DNA of 28,362 bases from Acanthaster planci (taxonomy: Eukaryota; Echinodermata; Asteroidea; Valvatida; Acanthasteridae). The translations under genes and the position numbers were made by a program. Position 1 is the stretch's first letter, and each line of letters starts with the position of its first letter. Positions 12,648 to 22,066 of the stretch are shown one piece after another. The stretch spans positions 6,147,904-6,176,265 of the forward strand of contig NW_019091362.1 of NCBI RefSeq assembly GCF_001949145.1, written 5' to 3'. The notes below the pieces were generated by a model. The model ran no database searches. It was not told where the DNA came from and saw only the letters and a list, made by a program, of their open reading frames with translations.

Positions 12648-13447
12648 GGTAGAATTAAATCAGAATGATTGTTCCGACCCGGGCTCGGACTGACACAAAA
12701 GGCATGCATAATCTCTCAGCTATAATTTCATCGGGAGATTTCGTGGCAAGCTGCTTAAGGGCAAGAAGATTTGTTTCCACACCCCGACGCTTAAAAAAGT
12801 AAGTTCAATGTAAAAAAAAAATGCAACAGACTCTATATATTCTTGTTGCAGAAGAGTGATGCAACCTGAAGAAAGGAAGGTTACCCCGAGTATATCTTTC
12901 CTTGGGTGACATCCTAGCAATGAATGCTCCCTTGTCTGATGGTGGCTGACAATTGCTAAAGTGTATGGTCGCATAGAACCAATCGAGTAAAGGATATTAC
13001 CGGTAACGAATGCGTTCAAACATTTTATATAAAAGACATGGGACATACACGACACGAAAGAAGAAAGCACAGGATCTGGGGAGGTTATATTTAGTCTGTT
13101 CATTGCAATGATGTTTGTTCTTACTTAACAAACATTATCAGGAAGTCAAACAGTCCACTCAGCAGGTATTGATTTAAATCCGAAACCAGACGAAAGTTAT
13201 GTTATAATTTTCAAAATAAGTAGCTGTATATTATTAAACTGATGAAACTCCGTTTTTACAAGATACATGTACACAGCTGGTTGGAGTGACAGCAGTTTAA
13301 TTAAACGGTGACAGTTTGGGTCAAAGTTTTCATTATTTGTCACAGGAGAAAAACAAGCTGCACCGAAATTTCATACCTGCATGAAGAATGAATACATGTA
13401 CTTGAAGAATTTCCAGCAGGTAATGAAACAGTATCCTCGTCAACAGA
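12648..13447. other. Intergenic DNA left of the retrotransposon
   Basis: I see no gene or repeat that I can support. A 127-codon minus frame at 12720-13103 has no recognisable domain. Confidence 0.5.
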
Positions 13448-13868
13448 TGCAGCGCCCTTTCAACCTTACCATTTGCAAATAAGACAGCCATCTTGTTTGA
13501 CCGACTTACGCAGACTGTATGCCAGGTCACACGCTGATTTTTTTTTGCGTCCGATTGTTACTTTCCTTTTGGCTGGAAGCTACAGCATTTTGTACAGTAC
13601 TGATCATTTTCTGTAGTATATATTTACCTAAACCTTGCGGCGATGGTTATTTAAACCAACTCCTCATCGACATTTGTCTGTTGTCTGCGGTACCGCGAGA
13701 CAGAATTTAATGCCCAAACTATACTGAGGGTTGCCCATGGGATATGGCACCTGGAACTGCGCTAGGGCGCACTCTGTCGGCCCACTTTTGCTGCCGCTCA
13801 AGGACCAAGTTTTGGATGAGATATCTAACATTTGCTGATGGTTCGTATGTGTGGGAACAACCCAAACA
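13448..13868 (+). repeat. 5' LTR
   Basis: About 421 bases that recur, diverged, at 17001-18051. Matching landmarks are CCCTTTCAACCTT near the start, a TATTTAAAC TATA-like box (13649), CTCCTCATCGA just after it, GCGAGACA, CTTTTGCTGCCGCTCA, and TCTAACATT close to the end. The end is ...CCCAAACA, followed after two bases by the primer-binding site. The start is less certain because the first bases of the two LTRs have diverged. Confidence 0.8.
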
Positions 13869-13870
13869 AT

Positions 13871-13879
13871 TGGTGACCC
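13871..13879 (+). other. Primer-binding site
   Basis: TGGTGACCC lies two bases after the 5' LTR. It begins with TGG, the complement of a tRNA CCA end, as expected for the tRNA primer site that starts minus-strand synthesis in LTR elements. The primer tRNA cannot be named from nine bases. Confidence 0.65.
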
Positions 13880-14049
13880 ATACAAAACAGGGATTCACTC
13901 CTTCGAAAATTAGTCTCATATGAACCCCGCAACTGCTGCTCCTTCCTCTATGTTTTTGTTCGACCATCAACCTGCGATTTTCAACATGGCTCAGGAAGGA
14001 ACAACCGTTATCAGCCAGACGATAAGCCACAGACTGGAGCTCTCTCTTT

Positions 14050-14720
14050 ATCAAACTTCTCCCCTTGTGGCCAGCTGATCCCTTAATTAATCCGGTTCGC
14101 TGAAGCGAGGGCGCAGTACCACATCGGGGGAATTCAGCATGAAAATACCAAGTTTTCCGACTTAGTGGCCGTAGTGTGACCTGAAATATTCCAAGACGTG
14201 CGTGATATGGTGATCAACCCACCAAAAACCTTACCAGAAACTCAAGGACGCGATGACTGACGCGCGTCTGCGCGCCAAAACTACAGCAAATGCTGCTCAA
14301 CGAAGAAGAGCTGGGAGGCAAGAATCCTCCCTACTTAATGGCCGCATGTGTCAGCTCCCCGATGAGTGTATAATCTAAAGGCGTGCATCTTCGAGCAGCT
14401 TTTCCTTTAACGGATATCAACCTCGTCCTCGCTTTGTTCTAGGGACCGTTCCATTTCACCAGCTTGCTCCACATGCCGATCAGATTCTCGAGGTCTACGT
14501 TCCTCCAATCAATGCTCTTACTCCACCTACTTCCTTCTCATCTAGGGAACTTGCCGAGCTATGTGACAAAATCTCCAAGCTCGCCACATAAGCTTGTATC
14601 AACACCCCTGACACCTTCAACGCACACATGTAGTGTCAGCACCATTGACGCCTCGGTGCCGAGGCCTAAGTGCGTCCAACCATGCTCTTATTCAACCCAG
14701 CAGGAAATGAACCCACAGGG
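14050..14720 (+). pseudogene. gag relic (capsid and C-terminal part)
   Basis: Capsid-like peptides appear in different frames. FAEARAQYHIGGIQHENTKF starts at 14096, VRDMVINPP lies near 14197-14223, LLNEEELGG near 14293, and QLAPHADQILEV with ELAELCDKISKLA runs 14460-14588 before a TAA. A short Cys-containing tail (KCVQPCSY) lies near 14670, with neighbouring residues of the same motif in another frame. Successive pieces lie in different frames and several stops intervene, so no functional Gag can be made. Gag would have packaged the element RNA. Confidence 0.75.
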
Positions 14721-14754
14721 TGATGGGCACTGCCTTCCACCTGGTACCCACCCT

Positions 14755-14860
14755 GGCCACCTGTTCTCCATCAATGACTCTCACAAGAAACAGAAATTCC
14801 TAGTAGGCAGCTGTGGGCATTTTCCCACATTCTCTGAAGGCTGCAAATGGTACCACTACC
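14755..14860 (+). pseudogene. Protease relic, active site lost
   Basis: The peptide GHLFSINDSHKKQKFLVGSC lies in the long plus frame 14464-15111. Its context matches the retropepsin of Ty3/gypsy elements, where FLV is followed by the Asp-Thr/Ser-Gly catalytic triad. Here that position reads GSC, so the catalytic aspartate is gone. It follows the gag Cys tail directly, as usual for this lineage. The rest of the 215-codon frame reads into the RNase H relic and is not a single real protein. Confidence 0.6.
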
Positions 14861-14934
14861 TATGTATGCATTGTGGCCCAGACTTCCCAGCGCTTTATGG
14901 ACGAGGTAGTCCATGGACTCCCGTGGTCCACATG

Positions 14935-15115
14935 ATACAGGCAGAGTGTATCGGGCCATTCAACACTTCCGACACAATGCTTGAAGATTGGTCGACCCGT
15001 CAATTGGACTGCATCTCACAGCGCACCGCAGACACCTGTCACATCGCAGGCACCAATATTATATTGATCATCAAGATGCACTATCCTGTCCCGATGTTTG
15101 CGCAGTTTTAGGACA
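14935..15115 (+). pseudogene. RNase H relic with internal deletion
   Basis: YRAIQHFRH (14949-14975) matches the middle of a gypsy RNase H domain. STRQLDCISQ (from about 14992) and ADTCHIAGTN (15031-15060) match its C-terminal end, and DALSCPDV follows in another frame. The segment normally between the first two motifs is missing. Almost nothing between the protease (ending about 14860) and 14935 resembles reverse transcriptase, so well over 1 kb of pol has been lost. Confidence 0.65.
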
Positions 15116-16920
15116 CGATTGATTCACTCAGATTGCAGCCTACCAGAACGAGAATGAAGAGATTGCAAGCAGGCAAAGTTCAAATTCAAGTCTCACCTTC
15201 CAGAACCTTCTCACGACCGATGGCACCATTCGCTCTTTGCACACTGCGCCATAAGCATGCAGAGCTTTGATGTGGCAGCTTGTACAATAGCGTCAGAATC
15301 GCATCAACGCAGCTTTTTGAAATATTGTCCAATCGCATGGTTTAAGAACTAATGCAGTATGCGCAAAATTACTTACCAACATCACACGAATCACTGAACC
15401 GGCCACAGTTATTGTTTAAAGCTGCCAGATTGAGGCTCTGCATGCCTGTGGCGGCAGCATGCAAAGAGCGAATACTCTGTGACGTGTCGGCAGGGAACTT
15501 TGTTATGAAGTTGTGTCTGCAAGACACAGACGAACTGTTTTCAGTACTATGCCACACCAGTTCCAGAGCAACAGAGAACCACATCACAGCTCGCTATGTG
15601 TGGTCAGGCGTCTAATGTGATTGTTAAGGCTTTATCATTTGGCGGTTTGCTGCACTCCTTTGCATTCTAATGTAGTTCTAACTCCTTGTGAATTTGCGTT
15701 ACATTCTGTATCTTTACTATGTTAATTGCATGTTATTTTATTAAGGAAAGTTTAAACATTTTCCTGCCTTTTTAATCTATAAAGGCATTGAGATTTTGTG
15801 CTTTTTGCCTGTATTAAGGTAATGCGCTCTATAAAAATAAATCGTTATTATTGTGTTCAACATTGGACTCCTGCATGTTTGCCATGCCAAAGATCGACGG
15901 CTAATTGGCATACCATAGCACGGATCAGCACCTTTCAGACATCTGACGCCTTTTAATTTTTCTAACATGTCCCATCGATCTTGTTTGCTTCTCACATCCA
16001 ATAGCTAATCCCACCTCATCACTTGCATAGACAGATGCATGGTGACAGGAGGAAATTCCCATCAGTGATATCTCGGCAGAAACTGTTGCCAAGGCCTTCA
16101 CGAAGAGGTGGGTTTCCGGTTGTGGGATAACTGCAACCATCACGACTGACACGGGCGGTCGGTTCCCGCCAGTCGGCGCTGTTCAGCAACCTCACTAGAT
16201 TTCTGGGTCACTACCCACGGTCCAACGGTATTAGCGAACCGTTCCATCGCCATCTCAAAGTTGAAGTCTTATCTCGAACCGTCTCGAACGACGGGATACC
16301 TTCCCATAACACAATGCTGGGCATTCGTGCCAGTGCCAAATCGGATATTGGTTACTCTCCAAGAGAACTTGTGTACGGCATGACATTGCGTCTCTCTGGT
16401 CAATTTGTTGCTCCATCAGACGACAAGCCTACTTCTCCTCTGGATTACGGCTCATCCGTACACCTCCTCAGACATCACGTCTTAACATTTACCACCAGCA
16501 TCGAAAGGTGTCAGGCGAAATGCTGTCCACATTCCGAAAGACCTTCATATACAAGCACTCATGTTTATGTTTGCTGTGATGCCGTCCAAAACCCTTGCAG
16601 CCGTCATATGGCGGACCCTTCTTTGTGCCTGGCTGCAGTGACAAGTACATGTACTTAACCTTGTTCATCGCAAAAAGGCGCAAATCATTAGCAATAACTA
16701 AAAGGTGCCGAACTTCCTTGGTAATCTAAGTACGCCACCCCAGCTTTCTTCAGTGCTCAACCAGTAATCTTCAGGACACCTGCACTGACGATCACATCCC
16801 CACCGTAACTTTACCAACTCCAACGCTTCTGGCAACGCCTCCATCATCACCTCCTGTTGCCAAGACAAAATCTGGTCGTCACATCTTTTTTTTCAAGACG
16901 CTGTATGTGGAAGTTATCAG
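15116..16920 (+). pseudogene. Integrase relic
   Basis: The linker peptide FTQIAAYQNENEEIA begins just after 15115 and stops at the nested element (15230). It resumes as ILCDVSAGN at 15471 and then shows the zinc-binding part: ITARYVWSGV, and ACLPCQRS with its Cys pair (15876 and 15885). The catalytic core follows with IPISDISAETVAKAF, ITTD with the second acidic residue at 16148-16150, and ISEPFHRHLK with the glutamate at 16236-16238. GIRASAKSDIGYSPRELVYG starts near 16320. A GPF motif of the C-terminal GPY/F module lies at 16613-16621, and a KSGRH tail near 16868. The catalytic D and E lie in different frames and stops are frequent, so it is dead. Confidence 0.85.
15230..15471. mobile_element. 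242-bp foldback/MITE-like insertion inside the integrase linker
   Basis: The element has terminal inverted repeats of about 36 bases (15230-15265 and 15435-15471). Both ends read TCGCTCTTTGCA inward, and both inner ends read GCATGCAGAGC. Weaker pairing (TGGCAGCTT, ACAATA) extends the arms toward 60 bases. It is flanked by AT on both sides (15228-15229 and 15472-15473). Removing the element and one AT rejoins the codons for GTI and LCDVSAG of the integrase linker in one frame, so the two-base AT duplication is well supported. It has no coding capacity and is presumably mobilised in trans by a DNA transposase. Confidence 0.8.
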
Positions 16921-17000
16921 CATTGGCTGGGCCTCGCTGTTCTCCCAGTTTCGACAGTTTGTCATTACTTTCCTCCAATTACCATCTGACAGAGGGCTAA

Positions 17001-18051
17001 CGTAGTGGCCTTTCAACTTTGCCATATGCAAATGAGCTCAGCCACATTCTTTTACAACTCACGTAGTGTGTATGCACGTCACTCGCTGAAAATTTGTTTT
17101 TAGCAGTAGTGTTATCTTTTATTGTATAATTATTTCTGTCTAAACTGTGTGGTGGTGGCTATTTAAACGAACTCTCCTCATCGAGAACCTTTTGTCTGAG
17201 GTAGTGCGAGACATAAGTTTTTTTTTCTGGCTCAACAACAAGTTGTTAAAAAAATCTAAAAAAAACACCGGAGGCTATTCATAGGGAATTTACTTGCACG
17301 TTAATGTGAATGAATGAGAAATTACAACATATAAAACGTTTCAAAATTGTCAAACATGACTGGTGACTCTGTAGTCTGGTCTCCATCTTAACCAATGATC
17401 TAAGTCGACAAGGTGGACGCGGTCTTGCGCATGCACGAAATACATTGTAACCGACTGCCCCTTACGCATGCGCGGAAGAGCTGTGGGCGTGAAGAAGTCG
17501 CAGATAATGCAGAGTCCGAAACGGGCTTCCAAAGCTACCACTCTGGGCGTCCGTCTCCACGCATTTCCAATGGCGCAAAGACCTAGACCTAGCTCTAGAC
17601 AATATAACTGACAGAATGTGGGCCGAGCTTGGAGGCCTTTTCGCGCATGCGTGAATTTAGTAATTTCAACACAGCATTTATGGAATTTGGGATACAAATC
17701 TCGTTCTTACAAGTTTTGCTACTTTTACACTTTTAAAGTGGAAACATAAATTGTCCACTGATTGGTGTTTCACAAAGTTATTGCGTTATTTCACAATTAA
17801 AAATATTTTTACGTAGTTCAAATTGGCACTAACGGGCTTCCGTATTTTTTGTATGTCGGATAGTGTGAACAGAAAGTAGGCGCCCTGGAGTGGGTCACGT
17901 AAGAAGCACTTTCTGGTACTTCACCCACTGTCTAACATGGGACTGTGCTAAAGCACACACAGACGGCTCACTTTTGCTTCCGCTCAGTGACGAACTCTCT
18001 GGCTGAGTTTTCTAACATTAGTTGAGGTTTCGAGCAGGAACAGCACCAGCA
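17001..18051 (+). repeat. 3' LTR, split by an insertion
   Basis: The left part, 17001 to about 17235, matches the first part of the 5' LTR, including TATTTAAAC at 17160 and GCGAGACATAAG. The right part, about 17920-18051, matches its last third: CACTTTTGCTTCCGCTCA, TCTAACATT and the end GGAACAGCACCAGCA. A short purine run AGAGGG (16991-16996), just upstream, is a weak remnant of the polypurine tract. The total is about 630 bases longer than the 5' LTR because of the insertion between the two parts. Confidence 0.75.
17236..17919. other. Foreign insertion within the 3' LTR
   Basis: This sequence is absent from the 5' LTR; its borders are good to about 20 bases. It contains three near-palindromic GCGCATGC motifs, TGCGCATGCAC (17426), ACGCATGCGCG (17464) and CGCGCATGCGTG (17642), which resemble NRF1-type sites. 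The 10-mer ACGGGCTTCC occurs at 17521 and 17832. I found no terminal inverted repeats or target duplication. A 115-codon minus frame (17350-17697) is not recognisable. Confidence 0.5.
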
Positions 18052-18769
18052 CAGGTTCATAACTCTTTACAAAATTATAGATTTACAAGCAGATGAATAC
18101 ACTTAGTAAAATGAACAAGGCATGTTGAGCCTGCGTTGAATTTACTGATCACGTACGCGCTTAATTTAATGTTCGCCAGCCGTGTTGATAAATTTATGAA
18201 GTTTGCACACAACAGTCACTCATTAAAAAAAAAACAGAAAATCTCCACAGAGAGTCAAAGTTGTTACGGTTTCAAATTACTTCATTACTTGGAATGCACA
18301 AGAGAAACCAACTTACTGCTGGAGACGTCTGACTCGGCTAAATCTTCATGAGCGGAATGTGTGTGTTAATATTTGAACTGTTGACAAATTATACTTTGAG
18401 TCATTTTTTTTGTCCAAATCGGCTTCCGGCATATCAGTACCCATACGGCCTGTCAGTCACCCAAATGTATTGTCGGGAACGATCCGTCCCCTGCTTGCAA
18501 CGACGCATACCGGGATCATCCGGGTGTGAATAATTCATTCATAATCGAACTATTTTTAAGAGAAATGAAATATGCTTCACAGCACTATATTGCCAGAATA
18601 TATTTGAGTTCAAAACATATGTAGTCGATGGAATACATAAATCACAGTTATTCAAATTATTCGTGGCTCATACTGGTCTCAGGCGAAAGGTGCTTCGAGG
18701 GGAATTCCACTTGCTTCGAGCGTTACCAGGCGATGAAACTACTTTCCTTGCACCGCTGCGGCCGTCGGG
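18052..18769. other. Intergenic DNA between retrotransposon and transporter remnant
   Basis: I see no supported gene or repeat here. Short open frames only. Confidence 0.45.
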
Positions 18770-18951
18770 AGACCAGGAGGCAGGCGGAGGTGGCTTGTCC
18801 TGTTGGCGGCTCATCTCAGCTTTTTTTCTCTGGGATGGACTGTTGAAGAGCTTGGGGTCCTGCTTCTGTCGGCCACCGAGCAACTCGACGCGGATACCGT
18901 GGTTGGTCGGTTGTATCATCGGCACAACAGTAGCAGCTCGGGGGTTCACAG
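18770..18951 (+). pseudogene. SLC16-like exon, first helices
   Basis: Pieces alternate between two frames. WLVLLAAHLS starts at 18791, AFFLWDGLLKSLG follows in the next frame, GVLLLSATEQLDADTV returns to the first frame, and WLVGCIIGTTVAARGFT (18900-18950) is in the second again. Together they follow the helix 1 to helix 2 order of SLC16 proteins. Switch points fall at or near a run of seven T and a run of four G. The exon ends at a good donor, CACAG|GTAAAA, leaving one base (phase 1). The upstream boundary and start codon are unclear. Confidence 0.5.
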
Positions 18952-19292
18952 GTAAAACAACACCGCCCCAACTACAGTGCGTGGAGTCGGTTAGTTTGGT
19001 TCTGTATCGTGTTATAGTGTGCAATTTGCTCATCGCCAAAAATCAAATCAATAGCACAAATGGGCCCGAGTTTAGCTCTGGGCCCGAAAGGTGTTGAAAC
19101 ATTCTGTAATTTAAATTCCACACCGTTCGCTAAATGCGCAGAAATGAGCAACGAATGTACTCACTACCTGTCGTGCCCAACCATTACTGTACTGAAAACA
19201 CGTTCGGATTAGGGAGTCTGTAGATTTTTCTTTAATGGACACATTTTAGTCTTTATTATGAATTGTTTACTGTATTTTAACGTTTATATGTC

Positions 19293-19308
19293 CCTAACCC
19301 TAACCCTC
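19293..19308. repeat. Short interstitial telomere-like repeat
   Basis: CCCTAACCCTAACCCT is two and two-thirds units of the animal telomere repeat (complement of TTAGGG), lying within the first intron of the transporter remnant. At this length chance or a small repair insertion is as likely as anything functional. Confidence 0.4.
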
Positions 19309-19971
19309 AAACCTCCTCATTATGTGATAACAGGTGGTTCGAAAAACGCGGTCCGTTATTGCAAGCCCTATAGCAAGTTTTATACATACTAGTTTAAAGC
19401 AATTCGTTTAGTCCTTGAAAATCACCTTCGTGTTTCACGTAATTTTTTGTTTCTTTTTTTTCCTCTCGTTTGAAAGGTATTCCTGATCAAAACCGTGACT
19501 GCCCCAAAATGGCATGAATTGTTTATACTTTGTTCTGTGTTAATTCGTTCCTATTGGTGGTTTGGGTACATTGCTATAAGCCAACGAGCAATCCTTTCTC
19601 AGTGTTTTCAATGAGCAAACTTTGGGTTTACAATTTGAACAGAAAATCAATAAACTCAAGATTGTCTTCCCTGGTTGACATCACAACAACGGAGCCCTTT
19701 GTTGTCCGGAAAAGTACGGATAATTTTAAATGCTTCAAAAGTACACTTTTGTACACTTCACCAGTACAGGATAACAAATTAAAGGATAACATTTTGATAC
19801 ACCTCACCCTCGAACCGGATGTTAAATCATATCCAACATTTATCGAACGCGTGATTGGCTGAAGATTTGACCCTCATAATGCCATATACAGTATGATTGT
19901 GCTATATCGACGCTTTGGTTTTACGACTTGTAGAAAATAAATTGAGTATGTGCAATGTCTTTCCAATGCAG

Positions 19972-20115
19972 GGCCATTGCTGAAGCTGTAAGAGAAGAGA
20001 TGGCAGTATCCTTATACAGCGTTTGTGTGTGGACTTGTTGTAGGAGTTGGAGTGATAGGGGCTTCTCGTACTTCGACTATCATTCCATTTGCTGTCTGCC
20101 TCGTTCTTTTGACAG
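19972..20115 (+). pseudogene. SLC16-like exon, helices 3-4, with in-frame stop
   Basis: The exon lies between a canonical acceptor (TTTCCAATGCAG) and donor (GACAG|GTATAA), with phase 1 at both ends, matching the previous exon. It reads GPLLKL, then TAA (19989-19991), then EKRWQYPYTAFVCGL and a hydrophobic stretch through GVGVIGAS to CLVLLTG. The glycine-rich helix and the LLTG at the exon end fit helices 3-4 of SLC16 carriers. The TAA sits where a residue is expected before the conserved arginine and would truncate the protein. Confidence 0.55.
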
Positions 20116-20556
20116 GTATAATAATTTTGGAATTCCCCCGAAAAAAATAAAACAAAACAGCTCCCCGATAGCTTACGTGGTTGGGTCGTACATGGCATTT
20201 ATATTTGTGCCAACCTTCACAGTGACAGCACACCTTCCTAAGATCATACGGCCGTAAATTCAACGAAGTTGGGGGCGTGTCAAAGTGTGCAAAACAAAGA
20301 GCTGTCAAATAGCCTCTCTTGAGAGATGCTGTTTATTCATAGCAACTGTCAGTTTATATTCAGGAAGGAAGTTATGCTAGACGTCAAGTAAGTTATTACA
20401 ATTTGTATCTAGTCCTTGCTGACACTTTTCTGTTTTAGTTGACTGATATGTGGTCACCAATCATCGTTGTCACCTTGTAGTAAGGTTTTGTACGGAGCCC
20501 CTAAAGGGACATGCGTTGTAAACAAACTCAGAATACAAAACTAATTTCAGTTTGTA

Positions 20557-20690
20557 TTTCGTGCGCTCTAAATAAATTATTTCGTTTGCTCGAAATCACT
20601 TCGTTTGCTCAAAATCATTTTATTTTGCTCGAAATCATTTCCTGTGCTCGGATTCATTTCCTGCGCTCCAAAAAAATTATTTTGCAAGCT
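20557..20690 (+). repeat. Degenerate tandem repeat, about 20-bp unit
   Basis: Around six copies of a unit like TTCGTTTGCTCGAAATCATT follow one another with substitutions and 1-3 base length changes; the shared core is TGCTC or GCGCTC. It lies in an intron of the transporter remnant. Confidence 0.6.
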
Positions 20691-21419
20691 AATACTCTAA
20701 CTTTTATTTTTTTATGTTATGCTTTTTGTTAAAATGTTCGGGCTGGTGTGGCATGGTATACCCATGTTTTCATAGAGCACCTTAGACCACACAGAGGAAT
20801 TTTAAGAAAAGTGAAAACTAGAGTAGCAAGCCCGATCTTTAAGGTTTAGTGTTTTGAGGGGTGTGTGTGTAGTACTTTACATGGATGGACCCAAGCAAAC
20901 CCACGCCCTCCACCACATGAAGATAGGTGCCAGAAATGAAACGAAAAAAGCATGTACCCGGAGTAAAGGTCTCATTTCCCGGGCGTTCTTGGATTTCCGG
21001 GTAGTAAGCGAACACTGGCGAGTGACCCGAACTGCGACCCAAACGTATGCGCAATGAATCCCGTTGTGGTTCACTTTATTGGTGTGCTGAGTTTTACATC
21101 ACATGATCACGGCAGGTAGGATCTAGGAGTTCGTGCGGCGATATACAGTCCGCGCGTGCGCCTCCTTTGAAGATGTTTTCGCAGACAATTCCTTACGGTT
21201 ATGGCATCTACATGTATATATAGTGTCAGGTTTGAAGGATACACGTGCAAGCACAATATCACAGAACAAACGGTATCTGCCAAGTGGGTCTCACCCTTCT
21301 GGGACAACGGAATCGACAGAGAGGAGGTCCCAGGCGGGGACCAAAGTCGGGCAAGGGGCGGACAGACTTGTGACCATCTGGCTCGAACCTTCTGATGAGT
21401 ATCACGCTCCTGTGTGAGC

Positions 21420-21606
21420 CATTAGTCTTTGGGGAATGGCCGCTGGTTGCCGACAATTTCTTCTTTGGGCTGGGACTCGGTATGGCGCTGCCTTTGACAT
21501 TATACCATCATGCAGGATGTAGTAGGTGTTGAGAAGACGACCAGTGCTGTCGGCCGGGCCGAAATGGCGGGCGGTGTGTTTCGAATATTGTCCAGCTTTT
21601 TTACAG
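21420..21606 (+). pseudogene. SLC16-like exon, helices 10-11, with a GC donor
   Basis: One frame reads PLVFGEWPLVADNFFFGLGL and continues GMALPL. The neighbouring frame continues from about 21500 with IMQDVVGVEKTTSAVG and MAGGVFRILSSFFT. The DVVG...SAVG run followed by a glycine-rich helix is typical of the region before the last helix in SLC16 proteins. One frame change is needed between the two parts. The exon end reads ACAG|GCAAAT, a GC rather than GT donor, leaving one base that completes a glycine with the next exon. The upstream exon border is not defined. Confidence 0.5.
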
Positions 21607-21920
21607 GCAAATTATGTGAGTGGTATCAGTTATTTACTGAAATAAATGATTCCTTCGTTTCCTAACCTTAATCCTTACACACAGTAGCTCTAAGGAGATA
21701 TTTGGAATTGTATTTTTCAAGTCACAGCAAATTTCATTTACGTCTTAAATTTTTATCACTAACTTACCGAGTCTTCTTTGGAATGACATTTCTTTATTAT
21801 ATCTGTTCGGGTAGAGACTGTAGCTCATTCGTTTATCATTAAATTAACTCAAATAATTTAACATTCCTGTACTGACAAATTGTAACAAACATATGAACCG
21901 TCATAATTTTGTCATTAAAG

Positions 21921-22066
21921 GATGGATTTTCGACGAATTCGGGAGCCATGACCTGTCCTTCATCCTCCTCGGCTGCTCGTCGTGCGTGGTTGTGGTCCTT
22001 TTTGTGATTGAAGATGCCTACCGTGTGATCAACAAGAAAATGTTCAGACATACAACATTCAGCTAA
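21921..22066 (+). CDS. SLC16-like last exon, intact
   Basis: After the acceptor CATTAAAG, and with one base borrowed from the preceding exon (phase 1), the exon reads GWIFDEFGSHDLSFILLGC, a hydrophobic helix through CVVVVLFVIEDA, then a short basic tail RVINKKMFRHTTFS and TAA at 22064-22066. The pattern of G-x-hydrophobic-D followed by G-S/D and an aromatic helix matches the final loop and helix of SLC16 transporters. This exon has no defect. Whether it is still expressed depends on whether the upstream damage is real. Confidence 0.5.

Larger units (their letters stand above)
13448..18051 (+). mobile_element. Degenerate Ty3/gypsy LTR retrotransposon
   Basis: Two diverged long terminal repeats flank gag-pol relics in the expected Ty3/gypsy order: capsid, protease, RNase H, then integrase last. 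A primer-binding site follows the 5' LTR. The coding part is broken by many stops and frame changes, and the reverse transcriptase plus most of RNase H are absent. Integrase and Gag motifs suggest the Mag/SURL-type lineage common in marine invertebrates; that assignment is from memory of the family. The LTRs differ heavily and the copy carries two nested insertions, so it is old and inactive. Possible 4-base target repeats CAGA (13444-13447) and CAGG (18052-18055) match at three of four bases, and the exact left end is uncertain by about 10 bases. Confidence 0.85.
18770..22066 (+). pseudogene. SLC16 (monocarboxylate transporter)-like remnant
   Basis: Four plus-strand segments with splice signals in compatible phase 1 resemble parts of an SLC16/MFS transporter, a 12-helix plasma-membrane carrier of monocarboxylates and related solutes. 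Helix 1 is at 18791-18951, helices 3-4 at 19972-20115, helix 11 at about 21420-21606 and the last helix at 21921-22066. I could not find the middle exon with helices 5-9 or a clear PDGGWGW start. The first and third segments need frame changes and the second has an in-frame TAA, so a pseudogene is most likely. Homopolymer errors in a long-read assembly of a live gene are the alternative. The family call rests on motif resemblance only. Confidence 0.55.

Noticed and set aside
14464-15111. A 215-codon plus frame as a stand-alone gene
   Set aside because: It is a chance-open path through gag, protease and RNase H relics of the retrotransposon; neighbouring motif pieces lie in other frames.
17350-17697. 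A 115-codon minus frame inside the 3' LTR insertion
   Set aside because: No recognisable domain, and the segment is a non-LTR insertion of unknown type with CpG-rich palindromes that reduce stops.
13444-18055. Clean target-site duplication of the gypsy element
   Set aside because: CAGA and CAGG match at only three of four bases and the left LTR end is uncertain, so it is mentioned only as possible.
18668-19039. A 123-codon minus-strand open frame with coding-like codon use
   Set aside because: The plus strand of the same segment carries SLC16-like helix motifs, a good donor and phase agreement with the next exon. The minus frame is best explained as its shadow.
19293-19308. Ancient telomere fusion
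   Set aside because: Fewer than three telomere units; too short to argue for a fusion.
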